64,000 nt of DNA from Enterovirga rhinocerotis. GTDB taxonomy: Bacteria > Pseudomonadota > Alphaproteobacteria > Rhizobiales > Beijerinckiaceae. The stretch covers positions 1,488,001-1,552,000 of the forward strand of contig NZ_SNZR01000011.1 of assembly GCF_004363955.1 (NCBI RefSeq), written 5' to 3'. The position numbers and the translations under genes were made by a program. Below the pieces are notes generated by a model, which saw only the letters and a program-made list of their open reading frames with translations, had not been told where the DNA came from and did no database searches. Shown here piece by piece: positions 17,900 to 27,128 of the stretch (positions are counted from its first letter, which is position 1; each line of letters opens with the position of its first letter).

Positions 17900-18700
17900 T
17901 CAGCCCTGGTTGGCCTGCTCCTGCTCACGCGCCCGCTGCGTGATCGGAGCCTCCGGCTCGTCCGCCTCGCGCGGGTGCTGGCGCCTGCGGCGCGCCAGCA
18001 TGTTGAGCGACTCGACGAGGATCGAGAACGCCATCGCCGCGTAGACGTAGCCCTTGGGCACATGGAAGCCGAAGCCGTCCGCGATCAGGATCATGCCGAT
18101 CATCAGGAGGAAGCTCAGCGCCAGCATCACGATGCTGGGATTGGCCTTGATGAAGTCCGCCAGCGGATTGGCCGCGATGAGCATGACGACGATCGCGAAG
18201 ATCACCGAGATCACCATGATCGGCAGGTGCTCGGTCATGCCGACCGCCGTGATGATCGAATCCAGCGAGAAGACGAGATCGATGACGATGATCTGGGCGA
18301 TCACGCTCGCGAAGCTCGCGGGCTTCAGCGGGCTGCCGGTCTTCTCGGCCTCGTGCGGCGTGACGCTCTCGTGGATCTCGGTCGTCGCCTTGTAGACGAG
18401 GAAGAGTCCGCCGGCGATCAGGATGATGTCGCGCCAGGAGAAGCCCTTCTCCAGGATCGTGATCACGGGCTGCGTCAGGCCGATGATGATCGTGATCGTG
18501 AAGAGAAGGCCGAGCCGCATGATCAGGGCGAGGCCGAGGCCGATGTAGCGGGCGGTGGCGCGCCGCTCGGGCGGCAGCTTGTTCGAGATGATCGACAGGA
18601 AGATCAGGTTATCGATGCCGAGCACCACCTCCATGATGATGAGGGTGGCCAAAGCCATCCAGGCTTCCGGCTGCGAGAAGAGGGTAATCAGGCTGTCCAT
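17900..18700 (-). CDS. TerC family integral membrane protein
   Basis: A 266-aa protein with about seven membrane helices and the two TerC motifs, [15 protein letters not shown] near residue 24 and [15 protein letters not shown] near 140. It ends in a charged, probably cytoplasmic tail. Family members are implicated in manganese export and tellurite resistance. It differs clearly from the shorter YjbE-like TerC at 7643. It lies 11 nt downstream of the lipid-kinase-like gene on the same strand and is probably co-transcribed with it. Confidence 0.88.
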   Translation of the reverse strand: MDSLITLFSQPEAWMALATLIIMEVVLGIDNLIFLSIISNKLPPERRATARYIGLGLALIMRLGLLFTITIIIGLTQPVITILEKGFSWRDIILIAGGLFLVYKATTEIHESVTPHEAEKTGSPLKPASFASVIAQIIVIDLVFSLDSIITAVGMTEHLPIMVISVIFAIVVMLIAANPLADFIKANPSIVMLALSFLLMIGMILIADGFGFHVPKGYVYAAMAFSILVESLNMLARRRRQHPREADEPEAPITQRAREQEQANQG

Positions 18701-18711
18701 GGTCCGTCCGG

Positions 18712-19635
18712 TCAGAGGATGATGGGCGAGGGCACGTAAACGGTGACGGCTTTGGGCACGACGCGGAACGAGGCCGGCGTCGCGGTCGTCAATTCGCCGT
18801 CCGTGTTGACGGAGCGGGCGCGGCGGGTGCGGATGGTGACGGCGCGGGTCCTGAAGGCGCGCACGTCCTGCGCCTCGCCCTGCGTGCCCCGGCGCAAAGC
18901 CGGGACGAGGGCGAGAAGACGCGCCCAGTGGCTCACTTCGAGGCTGTAGACATGCAGCACGCCGTCGTCGGGCTCGGCCTCCGGATCGACGGTCATTCCC
19001 CCGCCGTAATGCCGGCCGTTGCCGACGGAGATCTGCACGGTCTTCACCTTGTCGGTGGCGTTGTCGTGCTCGATGAAGGCGGTGAACGGATGGGTGCGCA
19101 TCAGGAGCCGCGCCCCGGCGAGCGCGTAGCCGATGACGCCCCAGCGCTTCTTGGCATCGGCGGTCAGTTCGCTCGCGAGCTGCGCCGAGAAACCGATGGA
19201 GGCGACGTTGAAGAACAGGTGGCCGTTGACCTCCCCGATATCGATCACCCGCGTCTCGCCCGCGACGATGACCCGGGCGGCGGCGGCGATGTCGAGCGGG
19301 ATACCGAGCGTGCGGGCGAGGTCGTTGCCGGTCCCGAGCGGCAGAATGCCCATCGGCAGGCCGCTGTCGCGCAGCGCGGGGGCGGCGCGATTGAGCGACC
19401 CGTCCCCTCCCCCGACAATGACGAGATCGATCGAATCGGCCCGATCCCGCAGGATCGTTCCGAGATCCTCGATGTCCTGCGCCGACATCGTCTCGACCGC
19501 GATGCCGCCCTCATCGAGGATCGCGGTCGCCGCATCGATCGGCTGCGCTCCCCCTCGCGCGGCGTGATTGACCACGAGGAGCGCGCGCCGCTGACGCGGT
19601 TCGGGAGGATCATCCGCCTGTTCGGTCCCCGCCAC
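18712..19635 (-). CDS. Diacylglycerol/lipid kinase family protein (YegS-like)
   Basis: A 307-aa protein with the lipid-kinase catalytic core: VVNHAARGG near the start, [13 protein letters not shown] at about residue 70 (the GGDGT-type nucleotide site) and [16 protein letters not shown] near 100. The C-terminal beta-rich part ends in [20 protein letters not shown]. These enzymes phosphorylate lipids such as phosphatidylglycerol or diacylglycerol, or make sphinganine/ceramide phosphates; the substrate is not certain. I place the start at GTG 19635, which follows a GGGGGG run; TTG 19638 is almost as good. The gene is divergent from glnD. Confidence 0.82.
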   Translation of the reverse strand: MAGTEQADDPPEPRQRRALLVVNHAARGGAQPIDAATAILDEGGIAVETMSAQDIEDLGTILRDRADSIDLVIVGGGDGSLNRAAPALRDSGLPMGILPLGTGNDLARTLGIPLDIAAAARVIVAGETRVIDIGEVNGHLFFNVASIGFSAQLASELTADAKKRWGVIGYALAGARLLMRTHPFTAFIEHDNATDKVKTVQISVGNGRHYGGGMTVDPEAEPDDGVLHVYSLEVSHWARLLALVPALRRGTQGEAQDVRAFRTRAVTIRTRRARSVNTDGELTTATPASFRVVPKAVTVYVPSPIIL

Positions 19636-19839
19636 CAATCGTTCCCCCCGTCGCCCGAAAGTCGCCGCACCGGGACGGAAGATCGGGCAGGCGTCGCCGA
19701 CGCATAGGTGGACAGCGTCCAGGCGATCTTCAAGCGTGCCGCGTGGAGACCATGTCAAAAACGCGGCGAAATGTTAGAGCCGGTACCGTCCCCCTTGACC
19801 GATCGACCTGCCGAGCCGACGCGATCGTCGGAATGGAAC

Positions 19840-22557
19840 ATGACGATGCCCGCCATGACGGCCGCGACCGACGCGCCCCCGCCGGCCAGAGAGGCCGACT
19901 TCCGAACGCGCCTGATCGGGACGCTGCGCGACCGGCTGGAGACGGGCCGGGCCGAAGCCGAGGCGCTGCTCGTCAAATCGGGTGACGGGCTCGCCTGCGC
20001 GAGCGCCCTCTCGACCGCGATGGACGGCCTGATCGTCGAGGCTCACCGGGCCGTCACGGCGAACCTTCCGGGACCTTCGGCCGGGACGGATGCCGGCGAT
20101 CCGATCACGATCGTCGCGACCGGCGGCTACGGCAGGGGGATGATGGCGCCGGGCTCGGATGTCGATCTGCTGCTGCTGATGCCCGACAAGGCGAGTCCCC
20201 GTGCCGGCGCGGTGATCGAGCAGCTGCTCTACGCGCTGTGGGACCTGAAGCTGAAGGTCGGGCACGCGACGCGCACCGTCGACGAATGCGTGCGCGAGGC
20301 CCGATCGGACATGACGATCCGGACCGCGCTTCTCGAGGCGCGCTTCATCCTCGGGGACCGCGCCCTGTTCGACCGGATGCAGGCGCGCTTCGCCAAGGAC
20401 GTGGTGAGGGGATCGGCGGCCCAGTTCGTCGAGGCGAAGCTCCGCGAGCGCGAGACGCGGGTCAACCGGGCCGGTCATTCGCGCTACCTCGTCGAGCCGA
20501 ACGTCAAGGACGGCAAGGGCGGCTTGCGGGACCTGAACACCCTCTTCTGGATCGCCAAATACGTCTATCGCGTCTCGACGCCCGAGGAATGCGTCGCCGC
20601 CGGCCTCTTCACGGCCGACGAGGCCGAGCTCTTCCGGCGCTGCGAGGAGTTCCTGTGGCGGGTGCGCTGCCATCTGCACTTCGCGACCGGGCGGGCGGAG
20701 GAGCGGCTGAGCTTCGACAACCAGCGGCTCGTCGCCCAGCGCTTCGGCTACAAGGCGCGGACGGGCCTCTCGGGCGTCGAGCGGTTCATGAAGGCGTATT
20801 TCTCGATCGCCAAGCAGGTCGGCGACCTCACCGCCATCGTCTGCGCCGGGCTCGAGGCGCGCCACGCCAAGAAACGTCCGGTCCTCGACCGCGTGTTCGG
20901 CCGCCTGAGGCGGCGCCGGGGCGGCCTCGAATCCCCCGATTTCCGCATCGACAACGACCGCATCACGGTCGCCGCCCAGGACGCGTTCCAGCGCGATCCG
21001 GTGAACCTCCTGCGCGTGTTCTGGCTCGCCGATCAGCACAACCTGCCGCTTCACCCCGATGCGAGCCGCCTCGTCACGCGCTCGCTCGGGCTGGTCGGCC
21101 CTCGCGTGCGGTCGGACCCGGAGGCCAACAAGCTCTTCATGGACATCCTGACCTCGCGCAACGCGCCGGAGGTCGTGCTCCGGCGCATGAACGAGACCGG
21201 ACTCCTCGGCCGCTTCGTGCCCGATTTCGGCCGGGTCGTGTCGATGATGCAGTTCAACATGTACCACCACTACACGGTGGACGAGCATCTGATCCGGGCG
21301 ATCGGCGTCCTCGCCGAGATCGACGGTCGGCGCGTCGAGAACGAGCATCCGCTCGCGAACCGGATCGTCCACATGATCCGGCGGCGCCGGGCGCTCTATC
21401 TCGCCGTGTTCCTGCACGACATCGCCAAGGGCCGGCTCGAGGATCACTCCATCGCCGGCGAGGAGATCGCCCGCAAGCTCGGCCCGCGCCTCGGGCTCGA
21501 CGCGACGGAGGTCGAGACCGTCGCCTGGCTCGTCAAGCACCACCTCCTCATGTCGATGATCGCGCAGAGCCGCGACCTTTCCGACCCGAAGACGATCTCG
21601 GCCTTCGCCGAGGTGGTCCAGACCACCGAGCGGCTGAAGATGCTGCTGGTCCTCACCATCGCCGACATCAAGGCGGTCGGGCCGGGGGTCTGGACGGGCT
21701 GGAAGGGCGAATTGCTGCGCACGCTCTACAACGAAACCGAAAACGTCCTGACGGGCGGCGAATCGGACCGGTTCCATCCGGCCCGGATCAGCGTCATCCA
21801 CGCCAACCTGCGCGCCGCCCTGCCGGAATGGAGCGACGATTCGTTCGCCGCCTATTCCGCGCGCTTCTACCCCTCCTACTGGCTGAAGACCGTGCCGGAG
21901 CGGCAGATCGCGCATGCCCGCTTCATCCGGGAGATGGAGGAGGCGGGGCGGACCGTCGCGACCAAGGTCGAGACGGATGCGTTCCGGGGCGTGACGGAGA
22001 TCACGATCGCCTCCCCCGACCATCCGCGCCTGCTCGCCATCATCACCGGCGCATGCGCGGCCGCCGGCGGCAACATCGTCGACGCGCAGATCTTCACCTC
22101 GGCCGACGGCCTCGCGCTCGATACGATCTTCCTGTCGCGGGCGTTCGAAGCGGACGACGACGAGGTCCGCCGGGCCATGCGCGTCGCCACCGCCATCGAG
22201 CGGGCGCTGCGCAGCGAGGTGCGCATCGCCGATCTCGTGGCGGGCCGGAAATCCTCGAAGAAGGTCCCGAAGGCCTTCGTCGTGCCGGCGGAGGTGCTGA
22301 TCGACAACGACCTGTCGTCGAGGCACACGGTGATCGAGGTGAGCGGTCTCGACCGGCCGGGCCTGCTCTACGAACTCACGACGGCGCTGGGCCAGATGAA
22401 CCTGAACATCGCCTCCGCCCACGTCGCCACCTTCGGCGAGCGGGCGGCGGACGTCTTCTACGTGACGGACCTCCTCGGCACGAAGATCACGCAGCCGGCG
22501 CGCCAATCGGCGATCCGCCGGGGATTGAAGCCTATCCTCGATGGAGGCAAGGCCTGA
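19840..22557 (+). CDS. glnD: [Protein-PII] uridylyltransferase / uridylyl-removing enzyme
   Basis: A 905-aa (from this start) nitrogen sensor that adds UMP to PII proteins when glutamine is low and removes it when high. Domains in order: nucleotidyltransferase with GGYGRGMMAPGSDVDLLLL near residue 95, a GlnD helical region with VEPNVKDGKGGLRDL, an HD domain with AVFLHDIAKG and VKHHLLMS, and two C-terminal ACT domains (TEITIASPDHPRLL and TVIEVSGLDRPGLL) that bind glutamine. The start is uncertain: ATG 19840, ATG 19771 and GTG 19708 are all in frame, and none has a strong ribosome binding site. Confidence 0.95.
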   Translation: MTMPAMTAATDAPPPAREADFRTRLIGTLRDRLETGRAEAEALLVKSGDGLACASALSTAMDGLIVEAHRAVTANLPGPSAGTDAGDPITIVATGGYGRGMMAPGSDVDLLLLMPDKASPRAGAVIEQLLYALWDLKLKVGHATRTVDECVREARSDMTIRTALLEARFILGDRALFDRMQARFAKDVVRGSAAQFVEAKLRERETRVNRAGHSRYLVEPNVKDGKGGLRDLNTLFWIAKYVYRVSTPEECVAAGLFTADEAELFRRCEEFLWRVRCHLHFATGRAEERLSFDNQRLVAQRFGYKARTGLSGVERFMKAYFSIAKQVGDLTAIVCAGLEARHAKKRPVLDRVFGRLRRRRGGLESPDFRIDNDRITVAAQDAFQRDPVNLLRVFWLADQHNLPLHPDASRLVTRSLGLVGPRVRSDPEANKLFMDILTSRNAPEVVLRRMNETGLLGRFVPDFGRVVSMMQFNMYHHYTVDEHLIRAIGVLAEIDGRRVENEHPLANRIVHMIRRRRALYLAVFLHDIAKGRLEDHSIAGEEIARKLGPRLGLDATEVETVAWLVKHHLLMSMIAQSRDLSDPKTISAFAEVVQTTERLKMLLVLTIADIKAVGPGVWTGWKGELLRTLYNETENVLTGGESDRFHPARISVIHANLRAALPEWSDDSFAAYSARFYPSYWLKTVPERQIAHARFIREMEEAGRTVATKVETDAFRGVTEITIASPDHPRLLAIITGACAAAGGNIVDAQIFTSADGLALDTIFLSRAFEADDDEVRRAMRVATAIERALRSEVRIADLVAGRKSSKKVPKAFVVPAEVLIDNDLSSRHTVIEVSGLDRPGLLYELTTALGQMNLNIASAHVATFGERAADVFYVTDLLGTKITQPARQSAIRRGLKPILDGGKA

Positions 22558-22563
22558 TATCCT

Positions 22564-22592
22564 CTTGATTTTATTCGCTGTTGTCCTGATAT
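22564..22592 (+). promoter_or_regulatory. RpoH (heat-shock sigma)-type promoter for grpE
   Basis: CTTG at 22564-22567 is followed after 18 nt by CTGATAT at 22586-22592. This differs at one base from the alphaproteobacterial RpoH pattern CTTG-N17/18-CYTATNT. It lies 27 nt before the grpE start, in an AT-richer patch. Confidence 0.6.
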
Positions 22593-22618
22593 CTCGGGCA
22601 GTTTCAGATAGGTGAGGC

Positions 22619-23239
22619 ATGACGACGAACCGTGACCCGCACGAGCAGGCCGAGACGGCCGCTCCCGATGGCGCCACGACGGAGGAGTTCCAGGATCGGC
22701 AGGATGGTCCGGCAGCGGAGCCGGACGCGTTCGCCCTCCTCGAGGCCGAGAAGAACGATCTGAAGGACCGCCTCATGCGGGCCCTCGCCGATGCGGAGAA
22801 CCTGCGCCGCCGCTCGGAGCGCGAGGTGGCGGATGCCCGGACCTATGCGGTGACGAGCTTCGCCCGCGACATGCTGACGGTCGCCGACAACATCCGCCGG
22901 GGGCTCGAAAGCGCGAAACAGGCCGGGGAGACGGAGGCGACGAAGCCGCTGATCGAAGGCGTCGAGCTGACCGAGCGCGATCTCCTCGCGACGCTCGCCC
23001 GGCATGGCATCAAGCAGCTGGCGCCGGAGGGCCAGAAGTTCGATCCCAACTTCCACCAGGCCATGTTCGAGGTTCCGAACGACCAGGTGCCGAGCGGAAC
23101 CGTCGTGCAGGTGGTCCAGACCGGCTACGCGATCGGCGAGCGCGTCCTTCGCCCGGCCCTTGTCGGCGTCGCCAAGGGCGGCCCGAAGCCGGCTCCGGCT
23201 GCGGCGGAGACCTCCGCGGACGAGCCGCGCGAAGGCTGA
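22619..23239 (+). CDS. grpE: Nucleotide exchange factor GrpE
   Basis: A 206-aa cochaperone that releases ADP from DnaK. The acidic disordered start (about 1-40) leads into a long helical segment ([25 protein letters not shown] split here as two blocks), then the beta domain with the signature [12 protein letters not shown] and [22 protein letters not shown] good ribosome binding site (AGGTGAGG) and an RpoH-like promoter precede it. dnaK is not in the window; the DnaJ-like gene at 32777 is the only other Hsp70-system gene. Confidence 0.96.
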   Translation: MTTNRDPHEQAETAAPDGATTEEFQDRQDGPAAEPDAFALLEAEKNDLKDRLMRALADAENLRRRSEREVADARTYAVTSFARDMLTVADNIRRGLESAKQAGETEATKPLIEGVELTERDLLATLARHGIKQLAPEGQKFDPNFHQAMFEVPNDQVPSGTVVQVVQTGYAIGERVLRPALVGVAKGGPKPAPAAAETSADEPREG

Positions 23240-23264
23240 CCTCGGAGGGCTCGCGCCCCCGAGG
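23240..23264. terminator. Hairpin between convergent grpE and an exported protein gene
   Basis: CCTCGGAGGGC pairs with GCCCCCGAGG with one bulge around a 4-nt loop, directly at the grpE stop. No T-run, but the position between convergent genes fits a terminator. Confidence 0.5.
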
Positions 23265-23306
23265 CATGAGGTGTTGCGGTGCCGCCGGCCGGCGGCCCGC
23301 CTGTCC

Positions 23307-24260
23307 TCAATCGGTCGAGACGCTGTCGACCACCCGACGGAAGCGGGGAAGGATCTCGTCCCGCTTCTCGCTCCGCACGACCCCCACGCCCCGAACGTAG
23401 CCATCCGACTCGAAGCGGATGGTCTGCATCACGGTGATCGGCGTATCGGAGGCGGTGTCCTTCGCCTTCGCCACGATCTCGTGCCACTCGACGCCGCCCT
23501 GGCGGTAGCCCTGCGAGCGCTCGAGGACCGCATCCTTGATGAAATTGTTCGCCGTCAGCGCCTGCCGCGCGAACTGCTCTCGCATCGTCGGAGGCGGCGG
23601 CGGCGCGAAGGATTGCGCCAGGATCAGGACGGGCTGATCCGCGCCCTTGACGACGTCGTCCGGACCGTCGGTGAAGAAGGCCGAGTTGCCCGCCATTGTC
23701 CGGACGAGCCGGAAGCCCCCGCGATCGGCGATCGTGAACGGCAGCGCCGCCATCTGCTCGTCCAGCGTCAGCGGGGCGCGGAACGTGACCGTCCGCAGGG
23801 CCTTCTCGATCCCGGAGATGTCGGCGGGGGCCGCCCCGTCCGGCAGCTGGCCGAGCACCAGAGCGGTCATCGACTTGTCGGCCGCGAGGAGGACCGACTT
23901 CACGACGCGGCGCTGCCCCTCCATCTGCTCACCCGTGATGAGGATGGCCGAACCGCCCGCGATCTTCGGCTTGTCGCGCGATTTGAGAGCGAAGCCCTGC
24001 GCGCGCAGGGCCTGGTCCGTGAAGGTCGCCGCGAGGCCGGGATAGGCATCCGCCGGCATCTCGATCAGGACGATCCCCGCGCCCGTCGCGGTGTTGCGGA
24101 AACCGCTGAGGCCGCGGGCCGTCGTCATGTTCGGGGGCGGAACGAGCCCGATCCGCGAGCCGCTCGGGAAGACGGGTTCGGCGGCGACGGCGGCCACGCT
24201 GGCCAGGGAACCCAGAACAAGGCTTGCGATACCGGCGATGAGAGCGATCGGTCGGGACAT
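23307..24260 (-). CDS. Exported protein of unknown function
   Basis: A 317-aa protein with a clear signal peptide (hydrophobic IALIAGIASLVLGSLASVAAV, cut near VAA/EP). The mature part begins VFPSGSRIGLVPPPNM and contains no motif that I can assign. The overall style (even mix of beta segments, a Pro-run APPPPP near the centre) suggests a periplasmic soluble protein. The ATG at 24260 is preferred to an upstream one because it begins directly before the signal peptide. No function is proposed. It is downstream of alkB on the same strand. Confidence 0.7.
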   Translation of the reverse strand: MSRPIALIAGIASLVLGSLASVAAVAAEPVFPSGSRIGLVPPPNMTTARGLSGFRNTATGAGIVLIEMPADAYPGLAATFTDQALRAQGFALKSRDKPKIAGGSAILITGEQMEGQRRVVKSVLLAADKSMTALVLGQLPDGAAPADISGIEKALRTVTFRAPLTLDEQMAALPFTIADRGGFRLVRTMAGNSAFFTDGPDDVVKGADQPVLILAQSFAPPPPPTMREQFARQALTANNFIKDAVLERSQGYRQGGVEWHEIVAKAKDTASDTPITVMQTIRFESDGYVRGVGVVRSEKRDEILPRFRRVVDSVSTD

Positions 24261-24368
24261 TCCATTCTGCCTTGGAGCTGTTCGCAAACAGGACACGCAA
24301 TCGGGGCGGAACCGTGGCTCCCGGTCAAGCCCCGAGGCGCGCTCGGAAGGCTTCGCAAAAGCTGGACC

Positions 24369-25001
24369 TCATCCCCGAGGCGGCGTCACGCGCCGGAGCG
24401 TGCAGTTGATCCGCCCTCCCCCCGGCAGCAGCGTCGAGCTGCCGGGCAGGATGCGGTCGATGCCGTGGAAGACGAGCCGGGCCGGGCCGCCGAAGAGGAA
24501 GGCGTCGCCCGATGCGAGGCGGATGGAGGTCGTCCGCCCTCCCCGGCTCGTGCCGCCGATGCGGAAGACGGCGGTGTCCCCGAGCGAGAGCGACAGGACG
24601 GGGGCGGCGAAATCGGCCTCGTCCCGGTCCTGATGCAGGCCCATCTTCGCCTCGGCCCCGTAGAGGTTGACGAGGCAGGCCTCGGGCGGATGCGGATAAT
24701 CCGCGAGGTCCCGCCAGGCTTCGAGGAGGATCGCGGGGATCGCCGGCCAGGGCAGGCCCGTCTCGGGATGCGTCGCCTGGTAGCGATAGCCGCGCTCGGC
24801 ATCGGAGACCCAGCCGAGCGGCCCGCAATTGGTCATGCGGACCGAGAAGGGCTTGCCGGTGCGCGGCATGCGCGGCTGGAAGGGCGGGGCCCCCTCCATC
24901 GCCGCGTCGAGGGCGTCGCGAAGCGCGTCCTGGGACGCCCGGTCGAGATAGCCCGGGACATGGACCAGCCCCGGCGCCAGGACGAGGCGGGCTGCGCTCA
25001 A
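24369..25001 (-). CDS. alkB: Alpha-ketoglutarate-dependent DNA dioxygenase AlkB
   Basis: A 210-aa non-haem iron oxygenase that repairs N-alkylated bases (1-meA, 3-meC) by oxidative demethylation. The iron ligands fit LHQDRDE (His/Asp near residue 131-133) and VFHGIDR (His near 187), and the 2-oxoglutarate-binding RINCTLRRV matches the RxNxTxR motif. [14 protein letters not shown] is the family core. The start overlaps the dapB stop (ATGA), so the repair gene is coupled to a lysine/DAP biosynthesis gene, an unusual pairing. Confidence 0.92.
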   Translation of the reverse strand: MSAARLVLAPGLVHVPGYLDRASQDALRDALDAAMEGAPPFQPRMPRTGKPFSVRMTNCGPLGWVSDAERGYRYQATHPETGLPWPAIPAILLEAWRDLADYPHPPEACLVNLYGAEAKMGLHQDRDEADFAAPVLSLSLGDTAVFRIGGTSRGGRTTSIRLASGDAFLFGGPARLVFHGIDRILPGSSTLLPGGGRINCTLRRVTPPRG

Positions 25002-25810
25002 TCGGCGAGCCCGAGCACGTCGCTCATCGTGTAGTAGCCGGGAGGCTGGTCGCGCACCCAGAGCGCGGCCCGGATGGCGCCTCGGGCGAAGAGGCCGCGA
25101 TCCTCCGCGCGGTGGGCGAGTTCGATCCGCTCGCCCTCCCCCGCGAAGATGACGCTGTGGTCGCCGATGACGGTGCCGCCGCGCAGCGTCGCGAAGCCGA
25201 TATCGCCGACGGGGCGAGCCCCGGTCTGGCCGTCGCGGCTGCGCACCGAATGGGCGCCGAGATCGATTCCCCGCCCCGAGGCCGCCGCCTCGCCGAGGAG
25301 AAGCGCGGTGCCGGACGGCGCGTCGACCTTCATGCGATGGTGCATCTCCAGCACCTCGATGTCCCAGTCCGCGCCGAGCGAGCGCGCCGCCCGGCGCACG
25401 AGGCTCGCGAGGAGGTTCACGCCGAGGGACATGTTCCCCGACTGCACGACACGCGCCCCGCGCGAGACCTCGCGCAGCGCGGCGAACTGATCGGGCGTGA
25501 AGCCGGTCGTGCCGATGATGTGGACGAGGCCGCGCTCGCCCGCAATCCGGGCCATGGCGAGCGTCGCCTCGGGCGCCGTGAAGTCGAGGATGCCGTCCGC
25601 GCCCACGAGCGCCGTCTCGAGATCGTCCGTGATGGCGAGGCCCGCGGCGCCGACGCCGGCCAGCGTACCCGGATCCTGGCCGAGACCGGGAGCGCCCGCC
25701 CGCTCGAGCGCACCCGAAAGCCGGGTCTGCGGCTCGGCATCGACGGCCTTGACCAGCATGCGACCCATCCGGCCGCCCGCGCCGATGACGAGGAGCTTCA
25801 TCTCGGCCAT
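24998..25810 (-). CDS. dapB: 4-Hydroxy-tetrahydrodipicolinate reductase
   Basis: A 270-aa NAD(P)H-dependent enzyme of lysine and diaminopimelate synthesis. It has the nucleotide-binding start [15 protein letters not shown], the GTTGF motif, and the active-site block [18 protein letters not shown] near residue 155. The start may be ATG 25810 or 25801. It lies 3 nt downstream of aroC, so aroC-dapB-alkB form one transcription unit. Confidence 0.96.
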   Translation of the reverse strand: MAEMKLLVIGAGGRMGRMLVKAVDAEPQTRLSGALERAGAPGLGQDPGTLAGVGAAGLAITDDLETALVGADGILDFTAPEATLAMARIAGERGLVHIIGTTGFTPDQFAALREVSRGARVVQSGNMSLGVNLLASLVRRAARSLGADWDIEVLEMHHRMKVDAPSGTALLLGEAAASGRGIDLGAHSVRSRDGQTGARPVGDIGFATLRGGTVIGDHSVIFAGEGERIELAHRAEDRGLFARGAIRAALWVRDQPPGYYTMSDVLGLAD

Positions 25811-25813
25811 CGC

Positions 25814-26926
25814 TCAGCCCTTCCTTCCGTGGGGAGCGCCGTCGCCGATCTGGGCACGGTGGCGCAGCCAGTGATCGGCGAGGACGCAGGCCATCATGGC
25901 CTCGCCCACCGGCACCGCCCGGATGCCGACGCAGGGGTCGTGGCGGCCCTTGGTGATGATGTCCTGCGCCTGCCCGTCGCGGTCGACGGTCTGGCGGGGG
26001 GTCAGGATCGAGGAGGTCGGCTTGACGGCGAAGCGGCAGACGACCGGCTGGCCGCTGGAAATGCCGCCGAGGATGCCGCCCGCATGGTTCGCGAGGAAGG
26101 TCGGCCCGTCATTGCCGGGCCGCATCTCGTCGGCATTCTCCTCGCCCCGCAAGGCCGCCGCCGGGAAGCCGTCGCCGATCTCGACGCCCTTCACGGCGTT
26201 GATCGACATCATCGCGGCGGCGAGGTCCGAATCGAGCTTGCCGTAGACCGGCGCCCCGAGGCCGGGCGGGACGCCCTCGGCCACGACCTCGATCACGGCG
26301 CCGATCGAGGAGCCGTCCTTGCGGATGCCGTCGAGATAGGATTCCCACTCCTTCGCCGCGACGGGGTCCGGGCAGAAGAGCGGATTGCGGCCGACCTCCT
26401 CCCAGTCGAAGCGGGCGCGGTCGATGCCGTGCGGGCCGATCTGGACGACGGCCCCACGGATCGTGACGCCCGGCAGGACCTTGCGGGCGATCGCGCCGGC
26501 CGCGACGCGCGCCGCCGTCTCGCGCGCCGAGGAGCGGCCGCCGCCGCGATAGTCGCGGATGCCGTATTTCACGTCGTAGGCATAATCCGCGTGACCGGGG
26601 CGGTAGAGGTCGCGGATGGCGGCATAGTCCTTCGAGCGCTGGTCGGTGTTCTCGATCAGGAGCGCGATCGGGGTCCCCGTCGTGCGCGGTCCGTCCGTCC
26701 GATCGTCCTCGAACACGCCGGACAGGATGCGGACTTCGTCCGCCTCGCGCCTCTGCGTCGTGAAGCGGGACTGGCCCGGCTTGCGCCGGTCGAGATCGGC
26801 CTGGATGTCCTCGGCCCGGAGCGGGAGCCCGGGCGGGCAGCCGTCCACGACGCAGCCGAGGGCCGGGCCGTGGCTTTCGCCGAAGGTCGTGACGCGGAAG
26901 AGGTGGCCGAAGCTGTTATGCGACAT
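25814..26926 (-). CDS. aroC: Chorismate synthase
   Basis: A 370-aa FMN-dependent enzyme, the last step of the shikimate pathway (EPSP to chorismate). Signatures seen are [18 protein letters not shown] near residue 14, the [16 protein letters not shown] block near 126 and the C-terminal [16 protein letters not shown] palindromic repeat lies 50 nt upstream. In many Rhizobiales aroC lies just after the fabI/phosphatase pair; here an NRPS-like gene sits between them. Confidence 0.97.
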   Translation of the reverse strand: MSHNSFGHLFRVTTFGESHGPALGCVVDGCPPGLPLRAEDIQADLDRRKPGQSRFTTQRREADEVRILSGVFEDDRTDGPRTTGTPIALLIENTDQRSKDYAAIRDLYRPGHADYAYDVKYGIRDYRGGGRSSARETAARVAAGAIARKVLPGVTIRGAVVQIGPHGIDRARFDWEEVGRNPLFCPDPVAAKEWESYLDGIRKDGSSIGAVIEVVAEGVPPGLGAPVYGKLDSDLAAAMMSINAVKGVEIGDGFPAAALRGEENADEMRPGNDGPTFLANHAGGILGGISSGQPVVCRFAVKPTSSILTPRQTVDRDGQAQDIITKGRHDPCVGIRAVPVGEAMMACVLADHWLRHRAQIGDGAPHGRKG

Positions 26927-26976
26927 GGCGTGGGCGGTTTAGGCGGAAAGCGGCCGGGAGTCATCGGTCGCCTCTT

Positions 26977-27112
26977 CCTTCTCCCCTTGCGGGAGAAGGT
27001 GGCCCTGCGAAGCAGGGTCGGATGAGGGGGCGAGACTCGACCTCGACGGAGAGGTTTACCCCTCATCCGTCAGCCCTTCGGGCTGCCACCTTCTCCCGCA
27101 AGGGGAGAAGGG
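26977..27112. repeat. Intergenic palindromic repeat, family 1, between aroC and the NRPS-like gene
   Basis: Complete copy: left half 26977-27028, inverted right half about 27059-27112. It fills most of the gap between aroC and the NRPS-like gene, at one edge of that insertion. Confidence 0.9.
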
Positions 27113-27128
27113 AGCGCGGAGGCCTCCC

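Noticed and set aside
19774-22776. A 1000-residue open frame on the minus strand, opposite glnD and the start of grpE
   Set aside because: It crosses two well-supported genes and has shadow-type composition (Arg/Asp/Gly/Ala bias, no domain).
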